From Thermococcus sp. (lineage in GTDB: Archaea > Methanobacteriota_B > Thermococci > Thermococcales > Thermococcaceae), in contig JALTCK010000016.1 of assembly GCA_027074805.1 (NCBI GenBank), forward strand, positions 1 to 10,974: a stretch of DNA of 10,974 nucleotides. Direction: 5' to 3'. Below are positions 1 through 6,299 of this stretch, one piece after another (positions within the stretch are counted from its first letter, which is position 1; every line of letters starts with the position of its first letter). Below the pieces are notes generated by a model. That model was not told the DNA's origin. It worked only from the letters and a program-made list of their open reading frames with translations, and made no database searches. The translations under genes were made by a program, and so were the position numbers.

Positions 1-137
1 CCGCTTCGCTGAGGGTCGTTGCCGAGGAGGCTCCAGGGGCCTACAAGAGCGTTGATAATGTCGTCAACGTCGTCCATCAGGCGGGAATAGCGAACCTCGT
101 CGCTAGAATGCGTCCGATGGGAGTTGCGAAGGGTTGA
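1..137 (+). CDS. rtcB: RtcB RNA-splicing ligase, C-terminal fragment
   Basis: Only the last 44 codons and the stop (TGA 135-137) are in the window; the gene begins upstream. RtcB is the GTP- and metal-dependent ligase that joins 2',3'-cyclic-phosphate and 5'-OH RNA ends, mainly in tRNA splicing in archaea. The reading frame starting at base 3 shows the family's C-terminal pattern: AEEAPGAYKSVDNVV, then VVHQAGI, then R-x-R-P-x-G-V-A-K-G at the very end. The penultimate Lys matches the GMP-contacting lysine that lies next to last in Pyrococcus RtcB (family knowledge). Only 28 bases separate the stop from moaC, with no clear TATA box between them, so the two genes are probably co-transcribed. 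Identification rests on recognising the tail motif and is fairly secure despite the short fragment. Confidence 0.88.
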   Translation, partial: ASLRVVAEEAPGAYKSVDNVVNVVHQAGIANLVARMRPMGVAKG

Positions 138-165
138 CTTTCATTCAACTTTTGGAGGTCCCTCG

Positions 166-642
166 ATGAAGGAACTCACTCACGTGGATGAGAAGGGCGT
201 TAAGATGGTTGAGGTAGGGCACAAGAGGGAGGTTTTCAGGAAAGCTGTGGCAAAAGGCCGTATCTATCTCCGGCCGGAAACCATCGAGCTCATAAAGGCA
301 GGAAAGACAAAGAAGGGCAACGTCATAGCGACGGCACAGATAGCTGGAATTCTGGCGGTAAAAAAGACGCCCGAGCTGATTCCTCTCTGCCACCCAATAC
401 CACTGACCGGTGTGGATATAACCTTTGAGTTCGGAAAGAACTACATCGAAGTCACCTGCGAGGTAAGGGCGACCTACAAGACGGGCGTCGAGATGGAGGC
501 CTTGACGGGTGTGAGCGTCGCGCTCCTCACGATATGGGACATGGTGAAGGCCATTGAGAAGGATGAGGAGGGGCAGTATCCGGTTACGAGGATAGAAAAC
601 ATTCATGTGGTTGAGAAGGTGAAAGGTCAGGCTTTGCAGTAA
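166..642 (+). CDS. moaC: MoaC, cyclic pyranopterin monophosphate synthase
   Basis: 158 residues, the normal MoaC length. MoaC works after the radical-SAM enzyme MoaA to make cyclic pyranopterin monophosphate, the first stable intermediate of molybdenum/tungsten cofactor synthesis; Thermococcales depend on tungsten enzymes. Visible signatures are KKGNVIATAQIAGI (49-62), the hallmark PLCHPIPLTG (73-82), TGVEMEALTGVSVALLT (106-122) and W-D-M-V-K-A (124-129). Asp125 and Lys128 correspond to the catalytic Asp/Lys pair of the bacterial enzyme. I chose ATG 166 because GGAGGT lies at 154-159; an open frame upstream to 124 would overlap rtcB and has no such site. It probably belongs to the rtcB transcript. 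Its last 16 bases overlap the end of the convergent membrane-protein gene. Confidence 0.95.
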   Translation: MKELTHVDEKGVKMVEVGHKREVFRKAVAKGRIYLRPETIELIKAGKTKKGNVIATAQIAGILAVKKTPELIPLCHPIPLTGVDITFEFGKNYIEVTCEVRATYKTGVEMEALTGVSVALLTIWDMVKAIEKDEEGQYPVTRIENIHVVEKVKGQALQ

Positions 643-1136
643 CCAAGAACGAAGTATTCAAATGTCTTCGCTAGATCGTTCAGAAAAAATCCGAAGAAGA
701 ACAGTAGGAACGTTCCAAGTGGGTACTCTCTGAAGTAGCTCCATATGAGCCACCACACGGCCCCCCAGACTATTAGCGAAGGTGCCTCTATTAGGATCAT
801 CGACTTTTTTGAAATTTCTCTGAGGAGAAGACGTTTGAGTCCGTTTTCATCGCGGGCCAGATATTCCGTGGGCTTTGGCCAGTTTTTTTCAAATCTCCAT
901 CTTGTGTGTCTCGCGAGAAATAGCTTTCCCTTTGGAAACTTCAGAACGTAAACATAGGTGCCGTAACTTGAGGCTATGAAAGACTCTATGGCGAGTTCGA
1001 TGTCGATGGCTCTCTGAAATTCCGAGACGTAGGCACCCGCCTTCCTGAAGACATCCACTACGTCCTCAGGCTTGAACTTATTCATGTTGAAAATTCTGAT
1101 GCGATAGCTTGGACTTAGGAGCCTCTCGATTATCAT
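627..1136 (-). CDS. Unrecognised protein with two C-terminal membrane helices
   Basis: 169 residues; I do not recognise a family. The first ~110 residues form a soluble, mixed alpha/beta-looking part (strand-like YGTYVYVLKF at about 58-67, then KGKLFLARH at 69-77) rich in Arg/Lys. Two hydrophobic helices follow at about 113-135 (I, L, W, V rich) and 139-158 (LGTFLLFFFGFFL), with a short charged hairpin (FREYP) between them, then a short tail. This suggests a soluble N-terminal domain tethered to the cytoplasmic membrane. The start is chosen at ATG 1136-1134 because a seven-base anti-16S match, AGGTGAT (1147-1141), sits four bases upstream; GTG 1145 and ATG 1142 lie inside that site and are unlikely. 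A TATA-like TTTTATAA (1186-1179) precedes it. Its stop lies inside the end of moaC, so the genes converge with a 16-base overlap. Confidence 0.8.
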   Translation of the reverse strand: MIIERLLSPSYRIRIFNMNKFKPEDVVDVFRKAGAYVSEFQRAIDIELAIESFIASSYGTYVYVLKFPKGKLFLARHTRWRFEKNWPKPTEYLARDENGLKRLLLREISKKSMILIEAPSLIVWGAVWWLIWSYFREYPLGTFLLFFFGFFLNDLAKTFEYFVLGYCKA

Positions 1137-1140
1137 CCAC

Positions 1141-1147
1141 ATCACCT
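1141..1147 (-). promoter_or_regulatory. Shine-Dalgarno site that sets the membrane-protein start
   Basis: AGGTGAT read on the minus strand matches the 3' end of archaeal 16S rRNA over seven bases and ends four bases before ATG 1136. It overlaps two other possible starts (1145, 1142), which is why the later ATG is preferred. Confidence 0.7.
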
Positions 1148-1178
1148 GGAGGTATTGTTAATGTTTTACTCTATGCTC

Positions 1179-1186
1179 TTATAAAA
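1179..1186 (-). promoter_or_regulatory. TATA box of the membrane-protein gene
   Basis: TTTTATAA on the minus strand with an A-rich stretch before it (AAATTTTATAAGAGC). About 25 bases downstream would place transcription start near 1157, just ahead of the Shine-Dalgarno site at 1147. This is a motif and spacing argument only. Confidence 0.5.
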
Positions 1187-1209
1187 TTTGCCGTCCCCCG
1201 GCTTCAGGT

Positions 1210-1220
1210 AAGTTTTTTAG
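1210..1220 (+). promoter_or_regulatory. Possible TATA box for a leaderless mutS-like gene
   Basis: AAGTTTTTTAG is centred about 27 bases before ATG 1243, the spacing expected when transcription starts at or next to the start codon. No Shine-Dalgarno site is visible between it and the ATG, which agrees with a leaderless mRNA. Confidence 0.45.
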
Positions 1221-1242
1221 TGCTCTGCGCATTTCTTTAGTG

Positions 1243-2973
1243 ATGGCACTCAAGCTGAATCCCGAGGCCAAGGCAATACAGCGCTTGATCCGCGAGGAGA
1301 TAAAGGCCAGGTTAGTCCTATCTGGAAGCTCCTCTTTTCTCGATAAATTCGAGCCCACTTCGGATAAGGAGGAAATTCTTCGTAGACAGGACTACTTCCG
1401 GAGGAATCTCCCTCAAGTTCGTCCAGAGCTGAAGGTATACCTCTCAAAGGTCAGGCCGATAAAGTTCCAGAGGGATTACCTCCACGACCGGATCCTTATA
1501 GTTGATGAAGGCGAGCTTGAAAGGGCCGAGAAGCTGGGGCTCTGTGAGGTGACGACTAGAATTGAAGACGCCGAAGGCTATTCACTCGTTCTTAGCACGA
1601 TTGGTTACGGAATCAGCGTGGAGCTGACTCCGTCTCAAATTGCTCCGGAGCTCTACATAATGCCACTGTGGGAGAATCGAGGAACGCTTAAGGCCTTGAC
1701 TAAGATCGCCGAGCTGAGTGGAAAGATGAGTGCTGCTCCTCAAATAATAGCAGCTCTAAGTGAGCTTGGGAGGGTTATGGAAAAACGAAAGCTCCTAGAC
1801 GAATTGGAAGAGCTGATAGCAGATAAGGAGCGTCAGCTCAACGAGAGTATTGCGGAAAAGCTTGAAAAGTTTAGCTTAACGCTGACCGGTAAGGAGTTGC
1901 TCGAGTTTCTGGGCGAGCTTAAGGATGGAAATTACGAGGCAATATTCAGCCACTTTGGAGATGTTGAAAATGAGATTTTGGATCTAATAAACAATGCCGA
2001 AAAAGAACTTACGGAAAGCCTCGGGGTTAGCGTTGATCTCTTTCCTAGGGAGGAGCTGTACCCCGTTAGGGCCCCTCCTGAAAGAGTTGAGTTATTGAGG
2101 GAAGAACTTGAAAGTGAATTAAAACTCGAATTCTATCTCAAGAGCCGGGAGATTGTGGAGAAAATCTTTCCACTACTCCAGCCCCTCAGAAAAGAGCTTG
2201 AAGGTGTGCATGAGCTTGACTTTCTCCAGGCAGTTAAGGACTTTACCGAAAGCTTCACCTTCCCCGAACTCCACAACGACGGCATTGCCTTTATCAATGG
2301 GAGGCACCTCTTCATAGAGAACCCCCAACCGGTGAGTTACGTCGTGGGGAAGAGGCCGGAAGGCTTTGATGTCCCAGGTTCTGACATTCTTAGGGACGAG
2401 AGGGTGGTTATACTTACTGGGGCCAACAGTGGTGGAAAGACGAGTCTTTTGGAGCTGACGACCCAGATAACGATTCTGGCGCATATGGGACTTCCCGTCT
2501 CGGCCGATAAGGCCTGGGTGGAGCCCCTTGACGAACTCTTCTTCTTCAGGAGGAAGAGGAGCGCCTACGGGGCTGGTGCCTTCGAGACGGCTCTTCGCTC
2601 CTTCGTCAGGGCCCTTCGTGGAGAAGGGAGAAAGTTAATCCTCATAGATGAGTTCGAGGCTATAACCGAACCTGGTGCTGCTGTCAAGATAATTGGAGAG
2701 CTCCTTAAGATAGCTCATGAGAAAGGTTTTTACGTTGTCATAGTTTCCCACCTCGGAGAGGAGCTGAAGGCAGAGCTCCCCTTCGCTAGGGTGGATGGCA
2801 TAGAGGCCCAAGGGCTGGACGAGAAGCTTAACCTTCTCGTAGACAGGCAGCCGGCCTTTGGAAAGATTGGAAGGAGCACGCCTGAACTGATAGTCGAGAG
2901 GCTCGCTAGGAAAAAGCGTGGGAATGAGAGGCAAATATTTGAACGGGTGCTGATGGCGTTCAGACGGGATTAG
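1243..2973 (+). CDS. MutS-family ATPase (archaeal MutS2-like, no Smr domain)
   Basis: 576 residues, a DNA-associated ABC-type ATPase of the MutS superfamily. The C-terminal half carries the MutS ATPase: Walker A TGANSGGKTS (392-401), signature-like region SAYGAGAFETALRSF (440-454), Walker B LILIDEFEA (465-473, with Asp469/Glu470), and the switch histidine SH at 502-503. The middle has charged helical, coiled-coil-like segments (about 189-211 and 280-310) resembling the lever/clamp of MutS2. The N-terminal mismatch-recognition domain of MutS1 (F-x-E motif) and the Smr nuclease found at the end of bacterial MutS2 (~780 residues) are both absent. Archaeal MutS2-like proteins are reported to bind DNA without mismatch preference, so a role in recombination or branched-DNA handling is more likely than classical mismatch repair; this is inference. 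ATG 1243 is chosen over GTG 1240; no Shine-Dalgarno site, probably leaderless. Its stop overlaps the bud32 stop by four bases. Confidence 0.85.
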   Translation: MALKLNPEAKAIQRLIREEIKARLVLSGSSSFLDKFEPTSDKEEILRRQDYFRRNLPQVRPELKVYLSKVRPIKFQRDYLHDRILIVDEGELERAEKLGLCEVTTRIEDAEGYSLVLSTIGYGISVELTPSQIAPELYIMPLWENRGTLKALTKIAELSGKMSAAPQIIAALSELGRVMEKRKLLDELEELIADKERQLNESIAEKLEKFSLTLTGKELLEFLGELKDGNYEAIFSHFGDVENEILDLINNAEKELTESLGVSVDLFPREELYPVRAPPERVELLREELESELKLEFYLKSREIVEKIFPLLQPLRKELEGVHELDFLQAVKDFTESFTFPELHNDGIAFINGRHLFIENPQPVSYVVGKRPEGFDVPGSDILRDERVVILTGANSGGKTSLLELTTQITILAHMGLPVSADKAWVEPLDELFFFRRKRSAYGAGAFETALRSFVRALRGEGRKLILIDEFEAITEPGAAVKIIGELLKIAHEKGFYVVIVSHLGEELKAELPFARVDGIEAQGLDEKLNLLVDRQPAFGKIGRSTPELIVERLARKKRGNERQIFERVLMAFRRD

Positions 2974-3638
2974 TCCATCCACTTTCTCTCCCTGTACCGT
3001 CCGCGGCTCTCTATCTCATCAATCTTGGATTCGATTTCTCTCCTAGCTTCTTGACCGCGGACTTCGGCATAGCCTTCTAAAACGGCCTCAAAGCCCGCTT
3101 CAAACCACGTGTAGTGCGTGCTTTCCATGGCGCGCTTGAGCAGGTGCAGATCAACGCCCCTTGCCTCGAGGGTTGCATCAAAGTCCGCTAACCCAAAGTC
3201 TATAAGATAAACCCTCCTTCCGCTGAATATCATGTTGCTTGTTGTTAAATCGCCATGAACTATTCCTGCTTTGTGCAATTTTCCGATCTGCCTTCCTATT
3301 TCCCTGCACAGTTTTAATCTCTCTTCCGTAGGCACGCTTTCAAGGAGTTCTTTCAACCTCTCCCCCTCTATGAACTCCATAATTATTTTCATATCCCTCA
3401 GATCGACCTCGTAGATGTGGGGGCAGTTAACGCCGAAGTCTTTTGCCCTGTGGAGAATCCTCGCTTCCCTAACAGTCCGCTCTTTTCTGAGTTTCTCGTC
3501 TATCTCCGGTATCCTGTACCTCTTCGGAATTCGATGTTTCACTATGATCTTTTCTCCGGGCAACAAATCTGCCCCAAAGAACTCCGCAAAGCCCACCAGA
3601 TAGATTTTTGCCTCGGCACCCTGTTTTATCAGCTCCAC
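2970..3638 (-). CDS. bud32: Bud32 (Kae1-associated atypical kinase/ATPase of KEOPS)
   Basis: 222 residues, the usual size for a stand-alone archaeal Bud32. It is the small protein-kinase-like ATPase of the KEOPS complex, which with Kae1, Pcc1 and Cgi121 makes t6A at position 37 of ANN-decoding tRNAs. Motifs in order: short glycine loop QGAEAKIY (6-13), ATP-binding Lys34 in IIVKHRIPKRYR, Glu58 in VREARIL, catalytic loop VHGDLTTSN (127-135, Asp130), and metal-binding DFG at 147-149. The basic end RYRERKWMD is typical; the lack of a long activation lobe is normal for the family. GTG 3638 is the start, supported by GAGGTGA at 3649-3643 four bases upstream. It follows a small unrecognised gene by four bases, and its Shine-Dalgarno site contains that gene's stop codon, so translation is probably coupled. 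No kae1 fusion, unlike in some methanogens. Confidence 0.95.
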   Translation of the reverse strand: MELIKQGAEAKIYLVGFAEFFGADLLPGEKIIVKHRIPKRYRIPEIDEKLRKERTVREARILHRAKDFGVNCPHIYEVDLRDMKIIMEFIEGERLKELLESVPTEERLKLCREIGRQIGKLHKAGIVHGDLTTSNMIFSGRRVYLIDFGLADFDATLEARGVDLHLLKRAMESTHYTWFEAGFEAVLEGYAEVRGQEARREIESKIDEIESRGRYRERKWMD

Positions 3639-3642
3639 ACTC

Positions 3643-3649
3643 TCACCTC
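3643..3649 (-). promoter_or_regulatory. Shine-Dalgarno site of bud32 overlapping the upstream stop
   Basis: GAGGTGA on the minus strand; its last three bases (TGA, 3645-3643) are the stop codon of the preceding small gene. Four bases separate it from the GTG start of bud32, a layout that favours re-initiation by the same ribosome. Confidence 0.75.
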
Positions 3650-3951
3650 TCTAGGTTCAGGTTTTCTATGAGCTTCTTATACTCTCTTAGCTTGATCCTT
3701 ATCTCAACCACGTTCTCGATTTTGATGATGAGTGTCCCGATATCGCCCTTTACAACCATAACAGCCCCATCAATGTTTCCCTCCTCAAGTTTCTCTCGAG
3801 CGTAGCTTAACTTTTCCTCCTCTGACTGGAGCATGTCGTCGAGAATCGATGCAACGTTTTCCACTTCTACTCCAACTATTCCGTAGTCTTCCACACTATC
3901 AAAAATCCCTATAACCTTTTCAACTGGTATCTCGTACATCTGCAAGTCCAC
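3643..3951 (-). CDS. Unrecognised small protein coupled to bud32
   Basis: About 102 residues from GTG 3951; I do not recognise a family. It is acidic and alpha/beta in appearance: a strand-like IPVEKVIGIFDSVEDYGIVGV region, a charged helix (ASILDDMLQSEEEKLSYAREKLEEG) that looks tetratricopeptide-like, a strand pair (GAVMVVKGDIGTLIIKI), and a final basic helix (IRIKLREYKKLIENL). No signal peptide, membrane segment, cysteine or metal motif. The start is uncertain: GGAGGTG at 3964-3958 lies six bases before GTG 3951, favouring that start, but an in-frame ATG at 4011 (122 residues) has an A/T-rich TATA-like stretch ~25 bases upstream and could be a leaderless start. It lies four bases before bud32 and diverges from the thermosome gene. 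Context hints at a link to KEOPS, but its sequence does not look like Pcc1 or Cgi121. Confidence 0.72.
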   Translation of the reverse strand: MDLQMYEIPVEKVIGIFDSVEDYGIVGVEVENVASILDDMLQSEEEKLSYAREKLEEGNIDGAVMVVKGDIGTLIIKIENVVEIRIKLREYKKLIENLNLER

Positions 3952-3957
3952 GGTTTC

Positions 3958-3964
3958 CACCTCC
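3958..3964 (-). promoter_or_regulatory. Strong Shine-Dalgarno site for the small gene upstream of bud32
   Basis: GGAGGTG on the minus strand, six bases before GTG 3951. It is the reason for preferring the 102-residue form over the longer form beginning at ATG 4011. If the longer form is right, this site would be inside the coding sequence. Confidence 0.55.
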
Positions 3965-4029
3965 TTTTGATATTCATTCTCCAGTTTTAGCCCTTTCTTC
4001 TGCTTTTCCATTAATTGTTGTCATCTATT

Positions 4030-4042
4030 CAATTTTTTTAGT
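4030..4042 (-). promoter_or_regulatory. Possible TATA region of the small gene-bud32 unit
   Basis: ACTAAAAAAATTG on the minus strand, in an A/T-rich divergent intergenic region shared with the thermosome promoter. Transcription would start near 4011, giving either a leaderless mRNA for ATG 4011 or a leader of about 60 bases for GTG 3951. The match to consensus is loose. Confidence 0.35.
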
Positions 4043-4060
4043 TTTATTTGAAATTTTTGA

Positions 4061-4077
4061 CCCAAAATCTTTTATAG
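4061..4077 (+). promoter_or_regulatory. BRE/TATA promoter of the thermosome gene
   Basis: CCCAAAATCTTTTATAG fits the Thermococcales pattern of a purine-rich BRE followed by TTTATA. Transcription would start near 4098-4100, giving a leader of about 30 bases that includes AGGAGG (4115-4120). In Pyrococcus and Thermococcus heat-shock promoters the repressor Phr can bind just downstream of TATA; I see no site I can confidently assign to it here. Confidence 0.7.
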
Positions 4078-4129
4078 AGCGCTGACGAAGCGTTTCTGCA
4101 AAAGGCGATTAAGTAGGAGGAATGTCAAA

Positions 4130-5791
4130 ATGGCACAGCTTAGTGGACAGCCTGTTGTTATCCTGCCCGAAGGAACCCAGAGGTACGTGGGAAGAGACGC
4201 CCAGAGGCTTAACATTCTGGCTGCTAGGATTATCGCCGAAACCGTAAGAACAACCCTCGGCCCTAAGGGCATGGACAAGATGCTCGTTGACAGCCTTGGG
4301 GACGTTGTCGTCACCAACGATGGGGCCACGATTCTCGACAGGATCGACCTTCAGCACCCCGCGGCAAAGATGATGGTTGAAGTTGCAAAGACTCAGGACA
4401 AGGAAGCTGGCGATGGTACCACTACTGCAGTCGTAATTGCAGGTGAGCTCCTCAGAAAGGCTGAGGAACTGCTTGACCAGAACATACATCCGAGTGTCAT
4501 TGTTAAGGGGTATACTCTCGCCGCGGAAAAGGCTCAGGAGATACTTGATAATATTGCAATTGAAGTCACCCCTGACGATGATGAAATTCTTATGAAAATA
4601 GCCACAACATCGATAACTGGCAAGAACGCCGAGAGCCACAAAGAGCTCTTCGCTGGGCTTGCTGTTGAGGCTGTCAAGCAGGTGGCAGAGAAGAAGGACG
4701 GAAAGTACATTGTTGACATTGACAACATTAAGATCGAGAAAAAGGCCGGCGAGAGCGTCGAGGAGAGCGAGCTCGTCCGCGGCGTCGTCATCGACAAGGA
4801 GCGCGTCCACCCGAGGATGCCGAAGCGCATAGAGGGGGCCAAGATAGCGCTCATCAACGAGGCCCTTGAGGTCAAGAAGACCGAGACCGACGCCAAGATC
4901 AACATCACCAGCCCGGACCAGCTCATGAGCTTCCTTGACCAGGAGGAGAAGATGCTCAAGGAGATGGTCGAGAAGATAGCCGAGACCGGGGCGAACGTCC
5001 TCTTCGTCCAGAAGGGCATCGACGATTTAGCGCAGCACTATCTCGCCAAGAAGGGCATCCTCGCCGTCAGGCGCGTCAAGAAGAGCGACATGGAGAAGCT
5101 CGCCAAGGCCACCGGCGCCAAGGTCGTTACCAACGTAAAGGACCTTACTCCGGAAGACCTCGGCCACGCCGACCTCGTTGAGGAGCGCAAAATAGCGGGT
5201 GAGAGCATGATCTTCGTTGAGGGCTGCAGGAATCCGAAGGCCGTCACTATACTCATCCGCGGCGGCACCGAGCATGTCATAGACGAGGTTGAGAGGGCGG
5301 TTGAGGATGCCATCAAGGTCGTTAAAGACGTTATGGAAGATGGCTATGTCCTTCCAGCGGGCGGTGCGGGTGAGATTGAGCTTGCCATCAAGCTTGACGA
5401 GTATGCCAAGCAGGTCGGTGGAAAGGAGGCTCTGGCCGTCGAGAACTTCGCCGAAGCCCTCAAGATAATCCCAAAAACCCTTGCAGAGAACGCTGGCCTC
5501 GATACAGTTGAGATGCTAGTCAAAGTCATCAGTGAGCACAAGAACAGGGGCAAGAGTATTGGAATAGACGTTTTCGCAGGCGAGCCTGCAGATATGCTCG
5601 ATAAGGGCATCATAGAACCCCTCCGCGTCAAGAAGCAAGCCATCAAGAGCGCCAGCGAAGCTGCGATAATGATCCTCCGCATAGACGACGTTATCGCTGC
5701 CAAGGTCACCAAACCCGAGGGTGGTCAGGGAGGAATGCCCGGCGGCATGGGTGGCATGGGTGGAATGGGCGGCATGGAGATGGGCATGTGA
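4130..5791 (+). CDS. Thermosome (group II chaperonin) subunit
   Basis: 553 residues, normal length. It forms the double-ring ATP-driven folding chamber of the archaeal cytosol. ATPase motifs: GPKGMDK (44-50), NDGATIL (63-69), GDGTTT (94-99), and Asp393 in A-V-E-D-A, the position known to be catalytic in Thermococcus chaperonins. The end is a glycine-methionine tail (PGGMGGMGGMGGMEMGM), typical of this order and pointing into the central cavity. AGGAGG (4115-4120) supports ATG 4130. Thermococcus species often have two subunits (CpkA, CpkB); I cannot tell which this is, so give no symbol. Oddity: bases ~4741-5290 (residues ~204-387, essentially the apical domain) are about 60% GC with very many C/G-ending codons and CGC arginines, whereas the flanks are about 45-48% GC. 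This looks like a mosaic gene. It heads a plus-strand stretch with two membrane proteases. Confidence 0.97.
   Translation: MAQLSGQPVVILPEGTQRYVGRDAQRLNILAARIIAETVRTTLGPKGMDKMLVDSLGDVVVTNDGATILDRIDLQHPAAKMMVEVAKTQDKEAGDGTTTAVVIAGELLRKAEELLDQNIHPSVIVKGYTLAAEKAQEILDNIAIEVTPDDDEILMKIATTSITGKNAESHKELFAGLAVEAVKQVAEKKDGKYIVDIDNIKIEKKAGESVEESELVRGVVIDKERVHPRMPKRIEGAKIALINEALEVKKTETDAKINITSPDQLMSFLDQEEKMLKEMVEKIAETGANVLFVQKGIDDLAQHYLAKKGILAVRRVKKSDMEKLAKATGAKVVTNVKDLTPEDLGHADLVEERKIAGESMIFVEGCRNPKAVTILIRGGTEHVIDEVERAVEDAIKVVKDVMEDGYVLPAGGAGEIELAIKLDEYAKQVGGKEALAVENFAEALKIIPKTLAENAGLDTVEMLVKVISEHKNRGKSIGIDVFAGEPADMLDKGIIEPLRVKKQAIKSASEAAIMILRIDDVIAAKVTKPEGGQGGMPGGMGGMGGMGGMEMGM
5732..5788 (+). repeat. 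GGM-coding repeat in the thermosome tail
   Basis: Imperfect nine-base repeats of the type GGN-GGN-ATG, about four copies, encode the Gly-Gly-Met tail of the chaperonin. It is a normal family feature, but such repeats vary in copy number between paralogues and strains. Confidence 0.75.
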
Positions 5792-5818
5792 GCCCTTCCA
5801 CTTCTTTTCCTCCAGCGA

Positions 5819-5828
5819 TTTCTATAAG
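5819..5828 (+). promoter_or_regulatory. Possible TATA box between thermosome and the next gene
   Basis: TTTCTATAAG lies in the 77-base gap after the thermosome stop and would start transcription near 5850, before the GTG at 5869. The pyrimidine-rich tract at about 5795-5813 could end the thermosome transcript. Both are weak, motif-only calls. Confidence 0.35.
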
Positions 5829-5868
5829 CCGATTCTTCACGTCTCTGTTGGATGGTAGGATGTAGGGG

Positions 5869-6243
5869 GTGAAGAAAAGCCCCGCCGGTTATATCTTTGA
5901 CCTTCCATTCGAGAGGATGGCTTTCCTCTTCATGAGGGGGGACGTACGTTATGCGTGGTTAGAGAACTTTACCCGGTTGGGGGGCTTGAAACCGCTCAAT
6001 CCATCGCGTAAGTGCGTTGTCATCTTTAGTGGCTTCGGGGACACCGTGATAAACTACGTTGAGTGCGAGAATGGACTCTTAACCGTTTCAAGGCTTGTTG
6101 AGAATCCGAACAAAGTCTGTCGCTCCTTTGGAAAGGGCAACTATAAATTGGTTGCATTGAAATTAAAACAGGATCAAGAATATCTAACTCGGGGGAAGTT
6201 CCTCCAGAAGGTTGAGGAATGTATTGAGAAGTTAGTGGAATGA
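5869..6243 (+). CDS. Unrecognised 124-residue protein between thermosome and htpX
   Basis: I do not recognise a family. The product has no signal peptide or membrane helix. It begins basic, then has an aromatic-rich segment (RMAFLFMRGDVRYAWLENF, about 16-34), a hydrophobic strand-like CVVIFSGFGDTVINYVEC (49-66), a second strand region KLVALKLK, and a C-terminal amphipathic helix (FLQKVEECIEKLVE). Cysteines are at 49, 66, 84 and 117 without a metal-binding spacing. The start is uncertain: GTG 5869 is the first possible start after the in-frame stop at 5863-5865, with a loose GGTAGG upstream; ATG 5917 (108 residues) is the alternative. Its stop overlaps an ATG at 6240 in an ATGA, but the real htpX start is probably 6300. 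Proximity suggests a protein quality-control link, which is only positional. Confidence 0.72.
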   Translation: MKKSPAGYIFDLPFERMAFLFMRGDVRYAWLENFTRLGGLKPLNPSRKCVVIFSGFGDTVINYVECENGLLTVSRLVENPNKVCRSFGKGNYKLVALKLKQDQEYLTRGKFLQKVEECIEKLVE

Positions 6244-6250
6244 GTGACCA

Positions 6251-6263
6251 AAAGGTTTTAGTA
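6251..6263 (+). promoter_or_regulatory. BRE/TATA promoter of the first htpX gene
   Basis: AAAGG followed by TTTTAGTA. Start of transcription near 6283 would leave a leader of about 17 bases holding GGGGGTGA, four bases before ATG 6300. This supports 6300 rather than 6240 as the translation start. Confidence 0.5.
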
Positions 6264-6299
6264 CCCCACTGTTATTTTAATCAAACCGGGGGTGAGAAA

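Noticed and set aside
133..152. Short inverted repeat (GTTGA...TCAAC) between rtcB and moaC, considered as a terminator or regulatory hairpin
   Set aside because: Only five base pairs, no T tract, and likely to occur by chance.
4109..4810. Long minus-strand open frame of 233 codons under the thermosome gene
   Set aside because: It mirrors the highly conserved thermosome frame, has no ribosome binding site or promoter, and its composition is that of a shadow frame in codon-biased DNA.
5865..5885. GGGG...CCCC possible hairpin at the start of the gene after the thermosome
   Set aside because: Four base pairs with a ten-base loop; too weak to call as a regulatory structure.
6240..6299. Upstream ATG that would extend HtpX copy 1 by 20 residues and overlap the previous gene by ATGA
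   Set aside because: The promoter at 6251-6263 and the ribosome site before ATG 6300 lie inside this segment, and the paralogue's N-terminus aligns from 6300.
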